NCBI GenBank assembly: GCA_946887105.1
Contig: CAMPKJ010000055.1
Span: 1-23,776 of the forward strand
DNA: 23,776 nucleotides
Origin: an uncultured Acidobacteriota bacterium
GTDB lineage: Bacteria; Acidobacteriota; Thermoanaerobaculia; Gp7-AA8
Reading direction: 5' to 3'
Shown: positions 14,833 through 23,715 of the stretch, piece by piece
Layout of the letters: the number at the start of each line of letters is the position of its first letter
Position numbering within the stretch: the first letter of the stretch is position 1
Translations under genes and position numbers: made by a program
The notes under the pieces: generated by a model
What the model saw: the letters and a program-made list of their open reading frames with translations, nothing else
The model's database searches: none
Told to the model about the DNA's origin: nothing

Positions 14833-16035
14833 TTGCGTTTTCTACGATTCCTCATCATCGGCGTGCTCGTCTCCGTGACGATCGCACGCGCACAAACGAT
14901 CCCGAACGTTCTCACGGAAGATGATGCCGTGCGCCTCGCGCAGGCGTCGCAGAGCGTCATCGCGCTCAGCGCGGCGCAGCTCGACCTCGCGCGCAGTGAC
15001 GTCGAGCGCGAGCGGCGCTGGCCGAACCCCACGCTCGACTACACGCGCGAAAGCGCCGGCGAGACCGAGCAGTTCCTGACGCTCTCGCAGTCGTTCGACT
15101 TCTCCGGCCGTCGAGCGATGCGAACACGAGCGGCCGAGCTGCGCGTCGAAGCGACGGAGCAGGAGGTCGCGGGACAACAGCTCGATCTCGCGCGCATCGT
15201 GCGATCGGAATTCAGTCGTGCCGCAAACCAGCAGGAGCTCGTGCGCGCGCTGACCGAATGGTCGCGCAAGATCGGCGCTGCTGCTGAAACGGCGACACGC
15301 CTGCAAGCTGGTGGCGAGGTCTCGGGTTACGACCGGCGACGGCTCGAACGGGAACGGATCGGCGCAGAAGCGCGACTCGCCGCGGAACGCGGCGCACTCG
15401 TGGCGGCGCAACGGCGGCTCGCTGCGCTGCTCGGCGCGGAACAACTGGAAGGCGTCACGTTGCAGCGGCCGACGCCGCCGGAGATCCCGGCGGATGCGGA
15501 GCTGACCGCGCGCATCGAACAGCGGCCCGACGTGGCGGCCATTGCGAAACGCATCGAGGCGGCGACGCTGGATCAACAGGCCGCGCAGCGCTGGCGCGTG
15601 CCGCTCTTCGACCTCACGGCAGGCATGAAGAACACGCAAACCGACGGCGGCGCGATTCTCGGTGCAGGCGTCAGCCTGCCGCTCTTCAACCGCAGCCAGG
15701 ACGAGCTGCTACGCGCGACCGCGGGGCTGGCGATCCTCAACGCACAACGCACGCTCCTCGTCACCCGCGCCCGCGGTGAAGTCGGCGGCCTAGCCGCGGA
15801 AGCGCGCGAGCTGCGCAATGCCGCGCGTCTCTTCCGCGAGCAGGCGCTGCCGACATCCGAACGACTCACCGCGACGGCCGAAGCGGCGTATCGCGCCGGA
15901 GAGGTCGGCATCCTCGAACTGCTGGACGCCTACCGCACCGCGCTCGATGCCGAGGTCGAAGCGGCAGAGCTGGAGCAACGCGCACGCGAAGCCGAGATCG
16001 AGCTGACGCGCGCCCTTGGAGGAATCAACCGATGA
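14833..16035 (+). CDS. Outer-membrane efflux protein (TolC/CzcC/CusC type)
   Basis: A 400-residue outer-membrane factor that would form the exit duct of a tripartite metal efflux pump. It starts with a signal peptide (MRFLRFLIIGVLVSVTIARA, likely cut after A20); there is no lipobox cysteine, unlike CusC itself. The mature part has two repeats of the OEP pattern: long Arg/Glu/Ala-rich coiled-coil helices, with WPNPTLDYTRE and LSQSFDFSGRR in the first half and GAGVSLPLFNRSQDEL in the second, each marking a beta-strand passage. AGEVGILELLDAYRTALDAE near the end is characteristic of the CzcC group. The start is TTG with a good ribosome site, and the stop overlaps the adaptor ATG (ATGA). The length is close to that of CzcC-like proteins. 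Confidence 0.93.
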   Translation: MRFLRFLIIGVLVSVTIARAQTIPNVLTEDDAVRLAQASQSVIALSAAQLDLARSDVERERRWPNPTLDYTRESAGETEQFLTLSQSFDFSGRRAMRTRAAELRVEATEQEVAGQQLDLARIVRSEFSRAANQQELVRALTEWSRKIGAAAETATRLQAGGEVSGYDRRRLERERIGAEARLAAERGALVAAQRRLAALLGAEQLEGVTLQRPTPPEIPADAELTARIEQRPDVAAIAKRIEAATLDQQAAQRWRVPLFDLTAGMKNTQTDGGAILGAGVSLPLFNRSQDELLRATAGLAILNAQRTLLVTRARGEVGGLAAEARELRNAARLFREQALPTSERLTATAEAAYRAGEVGILELLDAYRTALDAEVEAAELEQRAREAEIELTRALGGINR

Positions 16036-17585
16036 AGATCATCACACGCGCGGCAATTCTGCTGCTCATCGTTGCGGCCATCGCCTGCAACAAGCACGAG
16101 CACGAGGAAGCGAAAGCGCCAGAGCGCGAAGCGCTGTCGTTCACGCACTTCACCGATCGCACGGAGCTGTTCGTCGAGTTCGACGCCCTCGCGAAAGGCG
16201 CGCAGTCGGCGTTCGCTGCGCACGTCACGCGCCTCTCCGATTTCAAACCGCTTGCGTCGGGAACCGTGACGGCAATCCTCAGCGAAGGCGGCGCACCGGA
16301 AGAGCGCTTCACGGCCAACGCACCGAGCGTACCCGGCATCTTCCGCCCGGTCGCCAAACCGCAGCACGGCGGACGACGGCGCCTCGTGTTCGAGATCGCT
16401 TTTGACGGCGCAGTCTCGCGCCACGATCTCGGAATCATGACCGTCTTCGAGTCGGAGCAGGCGGCGATCGCCTCCGCGCCGAAGGAGGAGGAAGAGGGCG
16501 GCGGTATCGTTTACCTCAAGGAACAGCAGTGGAAGACGGAGTTCGCGACCGCGCCTGTGACCGAAGGCGAAGTGCGCGGCTCCGTCCCGGCGAATGGTGT
16601 GCTCCGGCCCCGGCCCGATGGCGAAGCACGCGTCGGCGCACCGGCCGGCGGACGCTTCCTCGCCCGTGGAACCTACCCGCAGATCGGCATGATGGTCGCG
16701 CGCAATCAGGTGCTCGGCGTCATCGCCCCGCGCGTACCGACCGACGTCGATCCTTCGTCGCTCAACCTCGACGTGCAGCGCGCGCAGATCGCCCTCCAGC
16801 AGGCGCAGGCCGAACGCGCACGACTCGAAGCGCTGCTCGCGCAGGAAGCGATCCCCGAGCGTCGCGTCACCGACGCGCGACGCACAGAGCAGACCGCACG
16901 CGCCGATCTGCAGGCCGCGCAGAGTCGGCTCGCGCAGTATCGCGGCACGCAGAGCGCCACCGGCGGCCAGTCGGGCGGACGCTTCGAAGTGCGCTCGCCG
17001 GTCGCCGGGACCATCGTCGCGGTGACGGTCGCGCCGGGCGAGTTCATCGAGGAAGGGCGCGAGCTGTTCCACGTCATCGACCTGTCGCGCCTCTGGCTCG
17101 AGCTGCAAATCCCCGAAGGACAAATCGGCCAGGTGCAGATGTCGAACAGCGTCTGGTTCCAGCCGGAAGGTTTTCCGAGCGCGTTTGAAGTGAGTCCGCA
17201 AACGGGCGGACGCGTTGTCGCCTCGGGTGGCGTCGTCAACGAGAAGACGCGCACGCTTCCGCTCATCTTCGAGGTGCCGAACCCGAACGGACAACTGAAG
17301 TCCGGCATGTTCGTGCGCGCGCAGGTCTTCACCGCCACGACGCAGCGCGGAATCGTGATTCCGCTCTCGTCGGTCGTCGATGAAGACGGCCAGCCGGTGG
17401 CCTATGTCGAGCTCGAAGGCGAGTTGTTCGAGCGCCGGCCGCTGAAGGTCGGCACGCGTCAGGGCGATCTCGTGCAGATCCTCGAAGGGCTCAAGCCGGG
17501 CGATCGCGTCGTCACGCGCGGCGCGTACAACATCCGCCTGCAGGCAGCATCGGGAGCCGTGCCGGCGCACGGTCACGCCCACTAA
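16032..17585 (+). CDS. RND efflux periplasmic adaptor (CzcB/CusB-like membrane fusion lipoprotein)
   Basis: A 517-residue membrane fusion protein linking the inner-membrane pump to the outer-membrane duct. The N-terminus is a lipoprotein signal with the lipidated cysteine at C19 (VAAIAC, then NKHEHEE). Residues about 30-150 form an extra domain (FTDRTELFVEFDALAKG, then HVTRLSDFKPLASG) seen in a subset of heavy-metal adaptors. After an acidic linker (PKEEEEGGG) come the lipoyl/barrel-sandwich halves on either side of a coiled coil (ALQQAQAERARLEALLAQ), rejoining at FEVRSPVAGTIVAVTVAPGEFIEEG. A beta-barrel domain and a membrane-proximal domain (VVTRGAYNIRLQ) follow. The tail PAHGHAH is His-rich and may bind metal. 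The ATG overlaps the preceding stop. The metal cannot be named from sequence. Confidence 0.93.
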   Translation: MKIITRAAILLLIVAAIACNKHEHEEAKAPEREALSFTHFTDRTELFVEFDALAKGAQSAFAAHVTRLSDFKPLASGTVTAILSEGGAPEERFTANAPSVPGIFRPVAKPQHGGRRRLVFEIAFDGAVSRHDLGIMTVFESEQAAIASAPKEEEEGGGIVYLKEQQWKTEFATAPVTEGEVRGSVPANGVLRPRPDGEARVGAPAGGRFLARGTYPQIGMMVARNQVLGVIAPRVPTDVDPSSLNLDVQRAQIALQQAQAERARLEALLAQEAIPERRVTDARRTEQTARADLQAAQSRLAQYRGTQSATGGQSGGRFEVRSPVAGTIVAVTVAPGEFIEEGRELFHVIDLSRLWLELQIPEGQIGQVQMSNSVWFQPEGFPSAFEVSPQTGGRVVASGGVVNEKTRTLPLIFEVPNPNGQLKSGMFVRAQVFTATTQRGIVIPLSSVVDEDGQPVAYVELEGELFERRPLKVGTRQGDLVQILEGLKPGDRVVTRGAYNIRLQAASGAVPAHGHAH

Positions 17586-17590
17586 GGAGA
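17585..17590 (+). promoter_or_regulatory. Ribosome binding site of the RND pump gene
   Basis: AGGAGA begins at the last base of the adaptor stop codon and lies four bases before ATG 17595. It supports this start. Confidence 0.65.
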
Positions 17591-17594
17591 CCCG

Positions 17595-20500
17595 ATGATC
17601 GATCGCATCATTCAGTGGTCTCTTCGCAATCGTCTGTTCGTCCTCACGGCGGCGGCGCTGCTCCTCGTCTGGGGCACGTACGAAGCGGTGAACATGCCGG
17701 TGGACGTGTTCCCCGACCTCACCGCGCCCACGGTTACCGTCATTGCCGAAGCGCACGGCATGGCGCCACAGGAGGTGGAAACGCAGATCACGTTCCCCGT
17801 CGAGACGGCACTCAACGGCGCGTCCGGCGTGCGCCGCGTGCGCTCGTCAACCGGCGTCGGCATCGCCGTGATCTGGGTCGAGTTCGAATGGGGCACCGAC
17901 ATCTATCAGGCCCGGCAGGTCGTCAGCGAAAAGCTGCAGCTCGCGCAGTCGACGCTGCCGCCGGGCGTCGCGCCTCCCGTGCTCGCACCCGTCTCTTCGA
18001 TCATGGGCGAGATCATGTTCATCGCGCTCACGTCGGATCGTCATTCGCCGATGGAGCTGAAGACGACCGCCGACTGGAACATCCGCCGCCGCCTCCTCGC
18101 CGTGCCGGGTGTTTCACAGGTCATCCCGACCGGCGGCGAGACGAAGCAGTATCAGGTGATCGTGCGGCCGGATCGTCTGGCTGCGTACGGCCTCGGCGTG
18201 GACGAAGTCGTGCGCGTGCTGCGCGAGAGCAACGAGAACACGTCCGCCGGTTTCTACAACGAAAGCGGACAGGAGTACCTGATTCACGGCGTCGGCCGCA
18301 TCACCACGCCCGACGACATTGCCTCGACGGTCATCGTCGTGCGTGACGGTCAGCCGATCCTCGTCAGCGACGTCGCGACGGTGCAGATTGGCGGCGCGCT
18401 GAAACGCGGCGAAGGCTCGCACAACGCGAAGCCCGCCGTGATCCTCGGCATCCAGAAGCAGCCCACCGCGAACACGCTCCAGCTCACGCGCCAGCTCGAC
18501 CCGGTCATGGCTGACATTCAGAAGACCTTGCCGCAAGGCATGAAGATCAACAGCCACATCTTCCGGCAATCCGACTTCATCGAGATCGCCGTGCACAACG
18601 TCGTCGCGGCCTTGCGCGACGGAGCGATCCTCGTCATTGCCATCGTCTTCATCTTCCTCATGAGCGCGCGCGCGACCGGTATCACCGTCCTCGCGATCCC
18701 GCTTTCGCTCGTGACCGCGATCATCGCCATGCGGCTCTTCGGCGTAACGATCAACACGATGACCCTCGGCGGCATGGCCATCGCGGTCGGCGCGCTCGTG
18801 GACGACGCCATCATCGATGTGGAGAACGTCGTGCGGCGTCTCCGCGAGAACCGCAGTCTGCCGCCCGAAGAGCAGCGCGGCGTGCTCGAAGTGATCTACG
18901 AAGCGAGTCGCGAGGTCCGCGGCTCGATCGTCTTCGCGACCGTCATCATCGTGCTCGTCTTCCTGCCGCTGTTCCTCCTCACCGGCATCGAAGGACGACT
19001 CCTTCGCCCGCTCGGCTTCGCGTACATCGTCTCGCTCGCCGCGTCGCTCGTCGTCGCGCTGACGGTCACACCCGCGCTCTGCTCGCTGCTCCTGCCGCGA
19101 TCAAAGGCGATCGTCTCCGACGAAGAGAGCCGCATCGTGCGCTGGCTCAAACGCTGGTACGGGCCGATGCTCGCGCGCCTGCTCGACCACTGGAAGGCGA
19201 TCACCACCGCCGCCGCCGTAGCGCTGGCGATCGCCGGCGTCGCGCTCGCGGTGGCGGGCCGCGCGTTCCTCCCTGACTTCAACGAAGGGACGCTCACCAT
19301 CAACCTCGTGACGCTTCCCGGTACCTCGCTCGAAACGTCCGACCGCCTGGGCAGGATGACGGAACAGATCCTCCTCGGCGAGCCGGAAGTCGTCGCCACG
19401 GCGCGCCGCACCGGCCGCGCGGAGCTCGACGAGCACGCGCAGGACGTCAACGCCTCCGAGATGGAAGTGAGCCTGAAGATGAAGGATCGGAGCAAGGAAG
19501 AATTCCTCGCCGATCTGCGCCGCAAGCTCTCGGCGGTGCCGGGCACGAACGTCACCATCGGCCAGCCGATCTCGCACCGCATCGACCACATGCTCTCCGG
19601 GACGCGAGCGAACATCGCGGTGAAGATCTTCGGCGAAGACCTCGCCACCCTCCGCAAGCTCGGCGACCAGGTGAAGAACATCATGACCGCCGTCGAAGGC
19701 ACGGCCGACGTCTCGCTGGAACAGCAGCCGGATATCCCGTTCCTGACCATCAAGTTCGATCGCGCGGCCATTGCGCGCTACGGGCTGCAGGTGACCGACG
19801 TCGCCGAAGCCATCGAGACCGCGTTCGCCGGACATGAGGTCTCGCGCATCCTCGAAGGTCTCGCCGCCTTCGATCTCGTCGTGCGCTACGAAGCCGCGGC
19901 GGTCGGCGATATCGAGATGATCCGCGCCACGCGCATCGCCACACCCGGCGGCGCGCAGATCCCGCTCTCCTCGCTTGCCGAGATTCGCAAAGATCGCGGC
20001 CCGAACACGATCAGCCGCGAGAACGTCGAGCGCAAAGCCGTCGTCATGTCCAACGTCGCGGGACGCGATCTGTCGAGCGTCGTCGAAGACATTCGCGAGC
20101 AGGTCTCCGCGAACGTGAAGCTCCCCTCGGGGTATCACATCGAATACGGCGGCCAGTTCGAGAGCGCGGCCGAAGCCTCGCGCCGTCTCGTCCTCCTCGG
20201 CATCGTCGTCATCGCCGGCATCCTGCTCCTGCTCTACATCGCCCTCGACTCAATGCGCGATGCGGCGCTGGTCATGGTCAACCTGCCGCTCGCGCTGATC
20301 GGCGGCGTGGCCGGCGTGTACGTCGCGGGCGGCACGCTCTCCGTCGCGTCGATCATCGGATTCATCACCCTCTTCGGCATCGCCACGCGCAACGGCCTGA
20401 TGCTCGTCTCGCACATCCATCACCTGATGACGCACGAAGGCGTGACGGACCTCCGCGAGGCCGTGCACCGCGGCGCGCTCGAACGCCTCTCGCCGATCCT

Positions 20501-20696
20501 GATGACGGCACTCTCTGCGGGCCTCGCGCTGATCCCGCTCGCGCTGGCGATCGGTAAGCCAGGCAGCGAGATTCAGACGCCGATGGCCATCGTCATCCTC
20601 TGCGGTCTTCTGACATCGACGGCATTGAACATGTTCGTCGTGCCGGCGTTGTATCTGCGGTTCGGCAGCCGCAAGGCGACGGAGGTTGTCGCATGA
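17595..20696 (+). CDS. Heavy-metal efflux RND pump (CusA/CzcA family)
   Basis: A 1033-residue proton-driven RND transporter, full length for the HME family. It starts with IDRIIQWSLRNRLFVLTAAALLLVWG (TM1), then PVDVFPDLTAPTVTV and the MAPQEVETQITFPVE segment shared by CusA and CzcA. The TM4 proton-relay region reads VGALVDDAIIDVENVVRRLRE, with D403, D404, D408 and E410. The central half-repeat restarts at about 535 and the last helices end near 1020 (MAIVILCGLLTSTALNMFVVPALYLRFG). With the adaptor and outer-membrane factor it should export a transition metal from periplasm or cytoplasm. The VDD motif differs from both E. coli CusA (as I recall, VDAAIVMIEN) and CzcA (VDGAVVIVEN), so I do not name a metal. 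The ATG follows a good ribosome site at 17585. Confidence 0.96.
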   Translation: MIDRIIQWSLRNRLFVLTAAALLLVWGTYEAVNMPVDVFPDLTAPTVTVIAEAHGMAPQEVETQITFPVETALNGASGVRRVRSSTGVGIAVIWVEFEWGTDIYQARQVVSEKLQLAQSTLPPGVAPPVLAPVSSIMGEIMFIALTSDRHSPMELKTTADWNIRRRLLAVPGVSQVIPTGGETKQYQVIVRPDRLAAYGLGVDEVVRVLRESNENTSAGFYNESGQEYLIHGVGRITTPDDIASTVIVVRDGQPILVSDVATVQIGGALKRGEGSHNAKPAVILGIQKQPTANTLQLTRQLDPVMADIQKTLPQGMKINSHIFRQSDFIEIAVHNVVAALRDGAILVIAIVFIFLMSARATGITVLAIPLSLVTAIIAMRLFGVTINTMTLGGMAIAVGALVDDAIIDVENVVRRLRENRSLPPEEQRGVLEVIYEASREVRGSIVFATVIIVLVFLPLFLLTGIEGRLLRPLGFAYIVSLAASLVVALTVTPALCSLLLPRSKAIVSDEESRIVRWLKRWYGPMLARLLDHWKAITTAAAVALAIAGVALAVAGRAFLPDFNEGTLTINLVTLPGTSLETSDRLGRMTEQILLGEPEVVATARRTGRAELDEHAQDVNASEMEVSLKMKDRSKEEFLADLRRKLSAVPGTNVTIGQPISHRIDHMLSGTRANIAVKIFGEDLATLRKLGDQVKNIMTAVEGTADVSLEQQPDIPFLTIKFDRAAIARYGLQVTDVAEAIETAFAGHEVSRILEGLAAFDLVVRYEAAAVGDIEMIRATRIATPGGAQIPLSSLAEIRKDRGPNTISRENVERKAVVMSNVAGRDLSSVVEDIREQVSANVKLPSGYHIEYGGQFESAAEASRRLVLLGIVVIAGILLLLYIALDSMRDAALVMVNLPLALIGGVAGVYVAGGTLSVASIIGFITLFGIATRNGLMLVSHIHHLMTHEGVTDLREAVHRGALERLSPILMTALSAGLALIPLALAIGKPGSEIQTPMAIVILCGLLTSTALNMFVVPALYLRFGSRKATEVVA

Positions 20697-20756
20697 GCAT
20701 CAATGGCCGGATTTCATTCTTGTTGCATGGAATGATCGATGCACGAGTGCCGGGAC

Positions 20757-20761
20757 AGAGG
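20757..20761 (+). promoter_or_regulatory. Ribosome binding site of a possible small membrane peptide gene
   Basis: AGAGG lies seven bases before ATG 20769. It is the main reason to prefer this start over the in-frame ATG at 20739. Confidence 0.35.
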
Positions 20762-20768
20762 TGCCCGC

Positions 20769-20882
20769 ATGTCGCATCGCGACGACCACGTCCCGGCGAA
20801 ACATCCGTCGCCGCCCCTGGTGTTGCTCGCCGCCCTCTTCGCGCTGTTTTCCTGGGCAGTGTGGCAGCCTCGGTCATCATGA
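20769..20882 (+). CDS. Possible 37-residue single-span membrane peptide
   Basis: A short open frame that would encode a charged, His-containing N-terminus (MSHRDDHVPAKHP), one hydrophobic helix (LVLLAALFALFSWAVW) and a short basic tail. AGAGG at 20757-20761 gives a well-spaced ribosome site. The stop overlaps an ATG at 20879 that begins the broken membrane gene downstream, an arrangement like that of coupled genes. It lies 72 bases after the pump gene and could belong to the same transcript. I do not recognise a family; the frame is short enough to be chance. Confidence 0.4.
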   Translation: MSHRDDHVPAKHPSPPLVLLAALFALFSWAVWQPRSS

Positions 20883-21461
20883 CGAACGGCGCGCCGTACC
20901 CCACGCCGTTCCGCCCGATCGGTGACCTGCAGGCGCACTACCTCCGTTTCCCGGAGTCGTTTCGCGTCGCCGGGTTTCTCCAGGTCGCAGCGGCACCATG
21001 CTCGGATTGTTTTCGGCAGTAGTGACGAGCCGCCTCCGGTTCTTTCGAATCGAAGCCGCCGGCGTCCAGAACGCATTCTTCGGCGGCACCGCGGCCGCAG
21101 TGTTTCTTGCGTTCTCGGCGATCGGTTCCTGGTCGCTGTCGCAACCAGGCGTCGCGTCCGACGCCGGCGCGATGCGCGCGGTGCAGCTCCTCTCGTTCTC
21201 GGCCGGCGAGTCGCGCACACGGCGGCGCTCGGACTTCTCCTCGCCGGCGTATCCGTGCCATCACTGGTTCACCGACTGATGCCGCGCTGGGTGTGCTGGC
21301 TCGGTCTCGCAATCGCGCTCGTCGCGGAACTGTCCACGCTCAGCCTTCTCGCGCCGTCGTTGTCGATTCTGCTTCCGCTTGCGCGATTCCCGGCCATCAT
21401 CTGGCTCGTTGCAGCCGGCGCCGTAATGCCGCGGTCCCACGCGCGCGGAGCTCTGGCGTGA
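20879..21461 (+). pseudogene. Multi-spanning membrane protein broken by two frame changes
   Basis: Three consecutive frames together read as one protein of about 190 residues. Part 1 (from ATG 20879) contains PFRPIGDLQAHYLRFPESFRVAGFLQ. Near 20995-21002 the sense continues in the next frame as LGLFSAVVTSRLRFF and FFGGTAAAVFLAFSAIGSW, up to AVQLLSFSAG. Near 21207-21212 it moves again to VAHTAALGLLLAGVSVPSL, WLGLAIALVAELSTLSLLAP and PAIIWLVAAGAVMP, ending at the stop at 21459-21461. Both shifts go the same way, as if one base were missing (or two gained) at each place. The product would have about five hydrophobic spans and resembles DUF4386-like or uncharacterised small membrane proteins. It may be a decayed gene or carry sequencing errors. 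About 85 bases after it hold no gene. Confidence 0.62.
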
Positions 21462-21546
21462 CCGCGCTCCCAAACAGAGTGGCCTTCCATGCGCCACTAC
21501 GGCTTGATCGTCGCGCCAACGTTGAGAAAGCGCCGCAGTGAGTCAT

Positions 21547-23610
21547 TCAAATCGACAGTCCAGGGTCTCCCTCAAGAACCGATGCCTTCAGCTGCGGACG
21601 CTCTCCGCTCTTCCACAGTGCAGCGGTGTGTACTACCCGATACCTGATTGGCCCGCCGTCCGGTTTTTCGCTGCGGGCGATGGGGCGCGGGATGCAGACA
21701 AACTCGGTGCGCATCTGATCGGCCGACAATCGGACCTTCGCATAACCGTGTGCTCCAAGATCGACGAACTCGAGGTGCGGAGCCAGCTCCGGGTTGGACA
21801 GCGCACGCGCGCGCTTCGGGTCGAAGCTCTTTGCATATTCAAGGCACGAACGCACGCCGTGCTTCAGCAGCATGTTGAAGGTCCATTCCGGCTTCGCACC
21901 CGCCTCTTTGTCAGCGAGAAACAGCGGTCGTAGCGGAGCGTCCTTCGCAAGATTGTGCTCGTAGGCCTCCATCACGTTGGGACTGACGAGTGAGGCGCCA
22001 ATGAAGCTCAAACCGACCGGCTCGAACTTGCCGGGCGGAAGTTCCGCAGCTGCATATCCGGCCCAGAAGCTGTGGCGGTCGCCCGAGACAATGGCGAAGC
22101 CTGTGATCTTCGCGTCGCGAACGACTTGGTAGATTTCAGCGCGCTCCGCGTACGCGTTGCCGTAATCAGCCCCGCCCATGGCCGCGAAAAGCTTTGGCGG
22201 CCAGGATTCCTTGGTGAGGCCCGAGGGGAGGTTCTGCGGGTCGGCGCGCCAATCGAGCGCGCCCAGCGAGTTTGCCCAGATTTTCCACGCCGCTGTTGAG
22301 CTCTTGAGTTTTCCCTTGAACCAGGCCTTCTGCTCCGCACCGAGAATCGTTTGCGGCGGCGCGTTCCGTTGCGGGTTGGGGACATGCGCATCGTTGAACC
22401 GGATTTCCGGAGGTGGATTGCCGCCGTTGAAGCGGCGCCCTCCATCCAGAGCCCGCATCTCAGACTCGGGAAACATCCCGATGAACTCATCGCCGCCGAG
22501 CTTTCCGAGCGACGGGTCGCTGAAGGGGTTGGCGCTCCGATAGCTGTACTGATCGGTGATGATCAGGTCCAGGTGCTGACCGTAGCGCAGCGCGCGGTAG
22601 CCCTGGAGGCTGTTGATCGCAGCGAGGTTGTTCGGTTCCGCCCCCAGCCCATCGCTATCGAAATCCCTGATGGGAACGTTCTTCACAGCCGGTGGATCGA
22701 AGCGCTCCAGCAACTTGTCCCGCCGTGTGACACGGGCGGGGATATATTCGAACCAGGCCTGATTCGCCGCGACCTTGATGCTCTGGCCAGGCTGCTCGAA
22801 CCGCCCCGCCTTGACGATGCTTTGCCAGCCTTGCCACGAGAATTCGTGGTTGTCCCAGATCGCGACGAACGGCCAGCGCGCGCGAGCGTCCTGAAGGTCG
22901 GGATCGGTGAGATAGCCTTTGTAGATGGCGCGATAGCCATCGACGGTCAGCGGGATGTGGAAGTTGCCGACCTTGTGGCCGTCGGGGATGCGCGCCACCT
23001 CATAGATCGTGCGGTCGTAGCGCGTCTTCACCTCTTCGGGATACTGGACCACCTCGTAGATGAAATCACCGAGATGCAGAACGAAGTCGAGTTGCTCGGC
23101 GGCAAGTGCACGTTCATCTTCGTAAATCATCCGGCGATAGGCGTTCAGCTTGCCCTCATTGATGTCCTGACAGCTCACGAATGCGAAGTTCACCGTGCGC
23201 GGATCGTTTGGCGATGGCGCTGTGATCGTGCGGCCGACCCGGCTGCCGTTTCCGTCGGCGTCAGTGAATCGATACCAATACGTGCGCGCCGGCTTGAGTC
23301 CGCCGATCAGAACTCGAGCGGTCCAGTCGGAGGCGCTCGAGACCGGTGCCTGCGCGTGCGCAATGACTCGGCGGAATGCCTCATCCTCGGCTACCTCGAC
23401 GGTCAGGAGCTGGCGTGTGCCTTCGGCGAACGGACGTCTCGTCCACAGGATGACGCTGTGCGGGTCGGGATCGCCCGAGGCGACCCCTTGAGGATAGAGA
23501 TCCCGCCGCTCATGCCATTTGACAAGCGAACCGCGGACCGGACCGACCCATGCGAGCGAAGCACCGATTGCTGCAGCGGCTTTGAGAAAGGACCGGCGGC
23601 TGATCTTCAT
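21547..23610 (-). CDS. phoD: Tat-exported PhoD-type alkaline phosphatase/phosphodiesterase
   Basis: A 687-residue metallophosphatase of the PhoD family, which releases phosphate from organic phosphoesters outside the cytoplasm. It starts MKISRRSFLKAAAAIGAS, a twin-arginine signal, so it should be exported folded with its metals. Residues about 38-130 are the PhoD N-terminal Fn3-like domain (LYPQGVASGDPDPHSVILWTR). The catalytic domain shows FVSCQD with C147, HLGDFIYE at 179-186, IWDNHEF at 251-257, ITDQYSYR near 351-358 and SGDRHSFW at 509-516. C147 matches the cysteine that ligates iron in Bacillus PhoD. I chose ATG 23610 because GGAG at 23618-23621 sits seven bases upstream; an in-frame GTG at 23640 has no such support. 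Phosphate-starvation control is usual, but I found no clear Pho box. Confidence 0.95.
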   Translation of the reverse strand: MKISRRSFLKAAAAIGASLAWVGPVRGSLVKWHERRDLYPQGVASGDPDPHSVILWTRRPFAEGTRQLLTVEVAEDEAFRRVIAHAQAPVSSASDWTARVLIGGLKPARTYWYRFTDADGNGSRVGRTITAPSPNDPRTVNFAFVSCQDINEGKLNAYRRMIYEDERALAAEQLDFVLHLGDFIYEVVQYPEEVKTRYDRTIYEVARIPDGHKVGNFHIPLTVDGYRAIYKGYLTDPDLQDARARWPFVAIWDNHEFSWQGWQSIVKAGRFEQPGQSIKVAANQAWFEYIPARVTRRDKLLERFDPPAVKNVPIRDFDSDGLGAEPNNLAAINSLQGYRALRYGQHLDLIITDQYSYRSANPFSDPSLGKLGGDEFIGMFPESEMRALDGGRRFNGGNPPPEIRFNDAHVPNPQRNAPPQTILGAEQKAWFKGKLKSSTAAWKIWANSLGALDWRADPQNLPSGLTKESWPPKLFAAMGGADYGNAYAERAEIYQVVRDAKITGFAIVSGDRHSFWAGYAAAELPPGKFEPVGLSFIGASLVSPNVMEAYEHNLAKDAPLRPLFLADKEAGAKPEWTFNMLLKHGVRSCLEYAKSFDPKRARALSNPELAPHLEFVDLGAHGYAKVRLSADQMRTEFVCIPRPIARSEKPDGGPIRYRVVHTAALWKSGERPQLKASVLEGDPGLSI

Positions 23611-23617
23611 TGTCTCA

Positions 23618-23621
23618 CTCC
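23618..23621 (-). promoter_or_regulatory. Ribosome binding site of the PhoD-type gene
   Basis: On the minus strand GGAG stands seven bases before ATG 23610. It decides for the start that directly precedes the twin-arginine signal. Confidence 0.6.
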
Positions 23622-23715
23622 GTCCGGGCTGAAGTCTCACACACGTGCGGATCTCTCAACGCTTCGTGTCTGCAAACCTTCGATGGATTAGTAGCAACGC
23701 GTTCGACCAACTTGA

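Noticed and set aside
15930..17756. Long minus-strand open frame of 608 codons
   Set aside because: Antisense to the adaptor and the flanking efflux genes; rich in Arg, Asp, Glu and His with no domain motif.
20693..21022. One 109-codon gene starting in the ATGA overlap with the pump stop
   Set aside because: The first 60 residues have no protein-like character; only the part from ATG 20879 matches the membrane protein that continues in the next frames.
22351..23691. Long plus-strand open frame of 446 codons
   Set aside because: It is exactly antisense to the PhoD-type gene, whose motifs and Tat signal are unmistakable; the long frame is a by-product of GC-rich codon use.
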